64,000 nt of DNA, from NCBI RefSeq assembly GCF_001411555.2, contig NC_049904.1, positions 26,797,370-26,861,369 of the forward strand. The letters are read 5' to 3'. Below, one piece after another: positions 57,674-64,000 of the stretch. The notes beneath the pieces are model-generated. The model saw nothing but the letters and a program-made list of their open reading frames with translations, was not told the origin of the DNA and did no database searches. Numbering within the stretch: position 1 is the stretch's first letter; the number at the start of each line of letters is the position of its first letter. Source of the DNA: Juglans regia (taxonomy: Eukaryota > Streptophyta > Magnoliopsida > Fagales > Juglandaceae). The translations under genes and the position numbers were made by a program.

Positions 57674-58222
57674 TCAGTAAAATACGATGATGTCAGCCTC
57701 TTCAGGCAATTTGAAGCTGACCTTCTTTTTCAGCTTCCCAGTTTGGCTTGTGCTTATTAAAGAATCTACAGATTCTAGGACTTGATCAGCTTCTTCATGA
57801 ATATCATGATGATCATGATGTTCCCTTCTCTCCAAGGTGAAACTGTCTGTTGCTTTAGAGGATAAATCTGTATGGAGTACTCCTGTCGAGGATGGGTGTA
57901 CCCTTTTATAAGAGTGATTGAATACATGCAAATCGCCTCCATTAGTTAAGCAATCTGGCCTGCTTGGGGAAGCCATGATCAACTCCTCTAAAGTAAACTT
58001 TCTGATCTTTGCGACCATGTTCTGATCATCTGGTTGGTGATCAGACCGTCTCTTCTTCTTCTTCTTCTTCATCAATATCTGCTTCTTCTTCTTCTCCCAG
58101 AACTCAGCTGATCTAGTATTTGTATTATAATTACTAGAATCGGAGCTTACTAGTACTACTGCTCTAATTGGCTGCTCTCGCTCTGAGCTACAAAGCTTGA
58201 AACTGCTGAAACTGGCTCCCAT
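57674..58222 (-). CDS. Uncharacterised small basic protein, possibly N-myristoylated
   Basis: Single exon, 182 aa, ATG at 58222. I recognise no named domain. Begins MGASFSSFKLCSS: Gly2 and Ser6 fit an N-myristoylation signal, and Cys11 could be palmitoylated, so attachment to the plasma membrane is possible. A run of Lys (about 44-58) could serve as a nuclear signal or membrane contact. IRKFTLEELIMASPSRPDCL follows, then a His-rich patch (EHHDHHDIHEE), and the C-terminus KKKVSFKLPEEADIIVFY. The KVSFKLPEEADIIVFY ending is shared, as I remember, by other unnamed small plant proteins, so this is a real family. Function unknown. Confidence 0.75.
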   Translation of the reverse strand: MGASFSSFKLCSSEREQPIRAVVLVSSDSSNYNTNTRSAEFWEKKKKQILMKKKKKKRRSDHQPDDQNMVAKIRKFTLEELIMASPSRPDCLTNGGDLHVFNHSYKRVHPSSTGVLHTDLSSKATDSFTLERREHHDHHDIHEEADQVLESVDSLISTSQTGKLKKKVSFKLPEEADIIVFY

Positions 58223-58288
58223 TGAATCCCCTAAAGGACTTGAAAAACCCAGATGAGAAATGGATTGAATAAGAGCTTTTGAGTGGGA

Positions 58289-58295
58289 TTATATA
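58289..58295 (-). promoter_or_regulatory. TATA box of the small basic protein gene
   Basis: TATATAA on the minus strand (in CTCTTATATAATCCC), about 67 bp upstream of the start codon. Confidence 0.6.
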
Positions 58296-58327
58296 AGAGG
58301 TCTAGACGGAGAATACGATCGAGCACA

Positions 58328-58362
58328 ATATACATATATATATATATATGTATATATATATT
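58328..58362. repeat. (TA)n-rich microsatellite
   Basis: Alternating TA with two interruptions, just upstream of the TATA box of the small basic protein gene. Confidence 0.7.
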
Positions 58363-59044
58363 TAACGGCTTAGTTATTATCCTGGTTAAGCGCTATTATC
58401 TTATATATTAAAGCTAGCCGTTGTTTTCGGAAGTGAAAACTCTTTTCTTGTACTTTTCTTCTGGATCATCATGCTTTCAACATAATTGACGTGCGATAGG
58501 TATATCTTTTTGGTTTAAAATAAAATGACAAAGGAATCATTAATTGTACTCGTATACAAAACGAGGCACGAAATTTCTTGGCTTCCTAAGGAAATTGGGC
58601 ATTGCTGAATCAAAACGATAGAAGGTCGCGACAGACGTATTTAAATGGCGGTGAAACCAATGTTAGTCAGTGATCAGTCAAAATATATAATAAATGAGTT
58701 CTGTTACAGCCCCTGCTGCCTCTCCCGCTCTCGGTCCCGTTCAGTGTAAAATATAATATTTTTTTATTTTATTTTTTTATACATATATTTTTTAATACTA
58801 TAAAATATTTTAAAAAAAAATTATAATATCATTAAAAAACACTTACTTAATTATTAAGTAAAAAAAAAAATATTAAAAAAATAATTTCACACTAAGCGGG
58901 ATCAAGAGCGGGATCGAGAGTGATGAGAGTAGCATTATTCATAATAAATATATGCACATCAACGACAACGAGTAAGACGAGAAAATTAATCCATTCCTCA
59001 TGTTCATGGAACTTACAAAGAATTTTTAACTTTAGTATAAAAGT

Positions 59045-59250
59045 ATAGGCTTCGTTTGTCTCTTAAATTCATTTCAACTTATCTTAACTTATTATTATAA
59101 TTTTTTTAAATTTTAATATAAAATATAATAAATAATTTAATTTTTTTTCAAATCTCAAAATAATAATAATATTAAAAAATAATATTCTAACAATATTTTA
59201 TCATCATAATTCAATTCAATTCAAATTAGTTTAATATCTAAACGCATCTG
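59045..59250 (-). mobile_element. MITE family 1 copy
   Basis: Left GGCTTCGTTTGTCTCTT; reverse core TATAAAATATAATAAATAAT, then AATAATAATATTAAAAAATA; right end TAATATCTAAACGCAT. Confidence 0.6.
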
Positions 59251-59479
59251 CATAGCAAACTGAATTCATGATGAAGTACTTTGGTATGAACTAATTAATT
59301 AGGTTTGCAAATATATATGTGACAGATGTTCCAAAGGAAAAAGAGACGGTTAAAAGTATATATAACTACTAACTAGTTAGTCTTCTAGACAGATGAGAAA
59401 AAACCTATTTTAAAATCAAGAACTGATATTTACAGTTCTAAAATGTACAAGTCTTGATCCCTCTCTTTGAAAAAAATAG

Positions 59480-59600
59480 TTAAATCTGAAATTCACTTGA
59501 AAAAAATATTTTTTAATATTGGTAAAAATCACTTTTTTTTAAAAAAAGAAGTGCGCAGAGCTTACACACTCTAAAATTGTATATAACATTACTCTTTAAA
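59480..59600. mobile_element. Fragment of MITE family 4
   Basis: Contains AAAAATCACTTTTTTTT, GTGCGCAGAGCTTACACACT and AAATTGTATATAACATTACT, matching the right end of the family. Confidence 0.4.
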
Positions 59601-59644
59601 ATATGCTTATAATTTATACGTTCAATATATATATAGAATAAATT

Positions 59645-59836
59645 TCACAACCTCCTCACACTCCACACTCTACATTTTTTTTAATTATTATTATTTTTTT
59701 CTTTTATCAAATATTTATTATATGAATAATGAATAGAAAATTTGAAATAATTTAAAAAGAATAAACTCAAAAAAAATTTTAAAAAAAATATTAAAAAATA
59801 TGGAGTGTAGAGTGTGGTGGAGATTGTGTAGCAAAA

Positions 59837-59838
<2 letters not shown>
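59645..59838. mobile_element. MITE family 3, copy 2
   Basis: CCTCCTCACACTCCACACTC at the left is inverted at the right as GGAGTGTAGAGTGTGGTGGA; about 35 bp of imperfect inverted end. Confidence 0.65.

Positions 59839-59839
<1 letters not shown>

Positions 59840-59871
<32 letters not shown>
59840..59871. repeat. (AT)n microsatellite
   Basis: About 16 AT units directly next to MITE family 3, copy 2. Confidence 0.9.
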
Positions 59872-59875
<4 letters not shown>

Positions 59876-60264
59876 GCTTTAATTGTTCATTCTAGCTAGC
59901 TAGTACTTTTATTTGCATGGGTTGCATATTGTTCTTATGCCCTCGGCCAAGGGATGAATGAGAGGCCTCAACTGCACCATTTCTATCAGCTTCCGTGGCT
60001 TCTTCGATACGAATTTACTTGAGAGCACACAATACTTAACTCATGATCATACGCACATGCATTACAAGTTTTACAACCTTGATCAGGTCCTTCACACAAA
60101 AATTTTAATGAGGAAAGATCATAAGAGCAGCATGATGACATGCATGCATGTCAGAATACGAGTTTGATCAACGGATCATGAAATAATATAATTAATGCCT
60201 GTTTACAAAACGATTTTATAAGTAATAATTCCCCCCAAAAATTAGCATAAATTACTCTAGAGAA

Positions 60265-60435
60265 AAGATATTTACAATCGTGAATTGTGCAATCATCGCA
60301 TAATCGCTTTGGAAAAAATGAATAAAACATGAGACCCACGTAAAAAAAATAATTTTTTAATAGTAGATTCTACTCTTTTTCAAAACGATTACGCGGCATT
60401 TATACACTTCATCACGATTATATATAAAATTACTT
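60265..60435. mobile_element. MITE family 4 copy
   Basis: ATGAGACCCACGTAAAAAAA, then TTTTTAATAGTAGATTCTAC, CTTTTTCAAAACGATTACGC and CACTTCATCACGATTATA. Best-preserved copy of this family in the window. Confidence 0.55.
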
Positions 60436-61108
60436 ATTAATATATATATATGAAAAAATCTAATTGTAAGCGATTATGTACATTAATACGCGTACTCATT
60501 CAATATGATTGGTCAGAAAGTAGATTTTATTGAAAATAATGTTAATTTGAATTTAGAATATGAAGGTAATAATATTAATACGTAAATTGATATGCAAATT
60601 TGTTTGTACATAACAAAACTCTATATGATCGAGTGATCGAATCTATATTAATATATATTGAGATTCGATTAGTGCGAATACAAAGGCAATCAGTCGATAC
60701 AAAGACAATTGATCGAGACAAGGCCCCATAAAGGGCAGCCCCGCCTTTCCCCTAGCTACTTTAAGCCACCGAGGGGGACCGGAGTACTCTTGGTATTAGC
60801 CATTGGGTTGTTCAGAATCTGACTTTTTTGGGTCATAGTGTGGGCAAAGATGGGATGCTTTAATGCCCTTGACATCATAGCATGCACGTCCATATATAGG
60901 TAGCATGCAGCTAGTTAGGTGCCATGTTTTGGTCAATATCGCATCATACTTTTGGTTGCCTTGATCTTGATCTTGCTCCTTGTTCGCTGTAATCTATCTG
61001 GGCGCGCTTCTGACCTTAGAGGTTAATCCAATTCCCAACAAATTCTTATAAGGGACCATATCCAAAGACCATCGGTGACACTGGGTCAAAAGTTACTAAC
61101 CCTGATCA

Positions 61109-61110
<2 letters not shown>

Positions 61111-61148
<38 letters not shown>
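61111..61148. repeat. (AT)n microsatellite
   Basis: Uninterrupted AT run of 38 bp. Confidence 0.9.
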
Positions 61149-61150
<2 letters not shown>

Positions 61151-61436
61151 ATACTAGGTGAAAGTAACGTACAATGTACGTTTATTTAATTTATGTTTAA
61201 TTTTTTTGTTAAAAATTATTTTTTTATTAATAAGGACATAATGTTTTAGGTTAATTAAATAATAATGTAATGTTTATATAATTTATAAATAATTACACGT
61301 TGCGATATATTATAAAAAAAGAGTATTAATAGAAGCTTTAACATGATCCTATAAATAAACATCACAAGCAAAATAGATTATTGCATACCAAAATATCTAT
61401 CTCTATAGCATTTCTGGAATATGCAAAAAAAGCAGA

Positions 61437-61610
61437 ACTCACCTCAATTCATCTCATCTTATTATTACAATTTTTTTCAAATTCATATACAAAATATAAT
61501 AAACAATTCAAAATTTTCAAATTCTAAAATAATAATAATATTAAAAATAATATCCTAATAATATTTTATTCAACTAATCTAAAACCATCTCAATTCGATT
61601 ATTTTTTAAT
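61437..61610 (-). mobile_element. MITE family 1 copy
   Basis: CTCACCTCAATTCATCTCAT at the left, reverse core CAAAATATAATAAACAATTC, and ATAATAATATTAAAAATAAT toward the right. Confidence 0.6.
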
Positions 61611-63062
61611 ATAAACTAGACTAATTGTATATACATAAATTAAACAGTATTTTTACATATATATGTAATGAAAGTGGCTGACATGATATGACATAATAGG
61701 CTTATAAAAATAATCATTAATTAGCAATCATGAGAAGGAGTCCACATGATGATCTTTTAGTAAATTATCCAATTACTCTAATTACTCCTGATCACGATCA
61801 TCTGTTGTCTTTCTATAGTAAATTTGCAATAAATTTATAAGCTTGCATCGATCCATTCTTCGAAAGTTGTAGACTCCTTATATTAATATATTGTTCCACA
61901 AAATTTTTAGATTTAATAATAGAGTTAATAATATTGTAATAAAAAGATAAATGCACTATATATTTATATAATATGAACCATATTTTTATTGTTAAAAAAC
62001 ACATGTACTGTTTTTACTTTTCGATTTTCGATCCTCACAATAATTAATAATTTTATCGTTATGCCTCTATTCACCTTTTACCATTCAATATATATATTCC
62101 CAATATATAATATTTCCAATATATATCTTAAAAGCTGTTGAAAAATAGGCTATTTGTAAATTATTATAATGATTTCCTATTATAATGAATAGGAAAAGAG
62201 AAATTTACATAAATCTATTTTCCTATTATAACGTATTTTCAAATTGAAAATTGAATCCATAATTTATTGTTATAATAAATCTACTTTATTAGCATATTTA
62301 AATATATTAATAGTGGAATAGAAACCAACAGAAATTATAAAAGTAGCCATGAACAGAATGTAAAGGAAAGTACAATTGTATTCCTGTGTCTTGTAATTAT
62401 TACAAACGGATGGAAAGTTAATGAAAATTAGCATATTCCGTTAAAACAAGAAAATTCCGTTTCATAAATTCTTTATATATATAGATAGATATATATATAT
62501 ATTTTACTTAATTGATCTTTTACAATATATCCACATATATAACGTTATGACATGTAAAAACCTAATTGAGGGCATGCTTGAGTCCTGCAAATTATTACGA
62601 TCCCGATCCAAGCAACAAGTAAAAATTTAGCTAATTAATAATTGTTAGAAGCTGGCTTTAAAAAAAAATGAGTGCCGCCACACTTCTTGAAAGAATCTTC
62701 CGAATACACTTCCCGAACAATATATTTCAGTTTTTTTTTTCTAATTTTTTCATATATTTTTTTAATTATCATAAATACTTTTAAAAAAAATAAAAAAAAA
62801 TTCACAATACCATTAAAAAAATATTTTCTTATTTATTACAAAAAAAAATACAACATTCGAGATACTTTTTGCGTCCTAAATATGGGACGTTTAGCATTTC
62901 TGAAAAAAAATTGACTTGTACTTTATATTGGGTTTTGTGAGAGTGGACAAGTAAAATGAGATATTATTTAGATAAAATATATTTTTAGATGTGTTTTATA
63001 TTAGGATTTGTGAAAGGAGGTAAGTAGAATTAAAAGGTTATTAGGATAAAGAAATTTTAGGC

Positions 63063-63325
63063 CTCATTTGAATTTACAAACTATCTTAATTCATCTTATT
63101 CTTATTATTATAATTTTTTTAAATTTTTACATAAAATATAATAAATAATTCAACCTTTTCAAATCTTAAAATAATTTTTCCAAATTCTCATACAAAATAT
63201 AATAAATAATTCAATTTTTTTAAATTTTAAAATAATAATAATATTAAAAAATAATATTCTAAAAATATTTTATTTTATTATTCACAAACCATCTCAACTT
63301 ATCTTTGAATCTAAACGATTCTTTA
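63063..63325 (-). mobile_element. MITE family 1 copy with internal duplication
   Basis: Left GCCTCATTTGAATTTACA, right TTTGAATCTAAACGATTC. The core (ACAAAATATAATAAATAATT) occurs twice inside, so the middle was duplicated. Confidence 0.6.
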
Positions 63326-63359
63326 ATTTTTCGTGAGAAGTGATTAAAAATATAAAATA

Positions 63360-63615
63360 TAATAAAAAATGAGACAGTGAAGGAGAGAGGGAGAGATTGA
63401 AGACTTTGAGTGTTGTATCTTTCTTATTTTCAATTAACAATTGAATACAGAGTACTAGTCTCTATTTATAGTACTGGAATTACATAGAGATTAGATTAGG
63501 TAAATATTTGTATCATAATAAAAATTAAGTATCTTGTTTTGATAATTATGAAAACTAGATCAATTGATTTGATTATTATGAAACTAAATCAAAATTTGAT
63601 TCATTATCTCCAACA
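63360..63615 (-). mobile_element. Copia-like LTR at the right edge
   Basis: On the minus strand the block begins TGTTGGAGATAATGAATC, has a TATA box in ACTATAAATAGAGAC and leads into a CT-rich stretch, a usual LTR layout. The sequence just before it (GAATTTAAGTGAA) is purine-rich. If this is the 3' LTR, the interior lies to the right, at and beyond the window edge. The inner boundary (about 63360) is a guess. Confidence 0.45.
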
Positions 63616-64000
63616 TTCACTTAAATTCAAGGCGTAGAGAATTTTGAAAACTTAAGTTCGAAATTAGAGTGTATCATTCATATCCATTTATTGATGAGAT
63701 GATGAAAATGACCTTAGTGATGATATGGTGGTCATCTGAAACATCAAATATGGAGATGTGGCAACAAATAGACTGCATATGGCGTTGGTCAACTATAGTA
63801 CTAAGATCAAAAGGCCAAAAATGGATATGGGGTTTTAAATAGTACTCACAACAGACCAGAATCCAATAGAAAAGGCTGACAACTAATAAAGATACTTTAA
63901 ATGCATGGATTTGAGACGAAACATAATTAAACGTTGATGAAAGTTTTGTGAGAGGTAAAACCAGTAAAATAATTTTAAAAGAAATAGTCCAAATGATTGA

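Larger units (their letters stand above)
58363..64000. other. Gene-poor right end
   Basis: No protein-coding gene seen. Listed separately: MITEs, AT microsatellites and an LTR. A stretch of balanced composition at about 60700-61080 might be a promoter or a non-coding transcript, but has no recognisable content. Confidence 0.4.

Overview
The window is plant nuclear DNA: AT-rich intergenic sequence, GT-AG introns, a telo-box near one gene, and dense MITEs, hAT-like elements, SINEs, LINE tails and LTR retrotransposons. The proteins look like those of a woody eudicot. The abundance of MITEs with GATGAGATGAGAT-type ends makes me lean towards the walnut/pecan group (Fagales), but that is impression, not proof. 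No organelle, bacterial or viral gene block is present.

Layout. 1-811: a 216-bp tandem array of MITE sequence and one further MITE. 843-1716: three 3' exons of a Rho GDP-dissociation inhibitor, with a reading-frame break at the first exon junction. 2747-3447: a solo LTR with a 5-bp target duplication. 4560-9141: a complete nine-coding-exon gene for the USP39/Sad1-type tri-snRNP protein (563 aa). 9142-14640: intergenic, with MITEs and an element with long inverted ends. 14759-15913: a single-exon MBOAT wax-synthase-like acyltransferase (384 aa). 15914-24800: intergenic, with a 655-bp hAT-like element that carries a 70-bp-stem hairpin. 24806-29318 (minus): complete 14-exon fumarylacetoacetase (420 aa) with a SINE in its last intron. 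29869-32797: a decayed, internally deleted Copia element. 33679-39323: a GC-ended hAT-like element split by a young, compact Gypsy-type element (34424-38864) with an unbroken 789-codon gag/pol-remnant ORF. 40108-40810: another hAT-like element. 41565-49282: a TFIIF-alpha (RAP74) pseudogene that keeps its introns but has two nonsense codons and two frameshifts. 50648-51472 (minus): a phytocyanin-like GPI-anchored protein lacking copper ligands. 53761-57108: MITE, hAT-like, CACTA-like and Mutator-like elements. 57674-58222 (minus): an uncharacterised, possibly myristoylated basic protein. 58300-64000: AT-rich, with MITEs, microsatellites and an LTR at the right edge.

The genes do not form a pathway: splicing, surface lipid or sterol ester synthesis, tyrosine breakdown, transcription and cell-surface functions sit next to each other without evident connection. 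Five gene models (USP39-like, MBOAT, FAH, phytocyanin-like and the basic protein) read through intact; RhoGDI and TFIIF-alpha look broken.

I found no convincing new multi-gene system. The most unusual items are the compact Gypsy element with its long chimeric ORF, the GC-ended hAT-like family with its hairpin, and the multiply broken TFIIF-alpha copy. All coordinates and splice sites were read by eye; no database search was possible.
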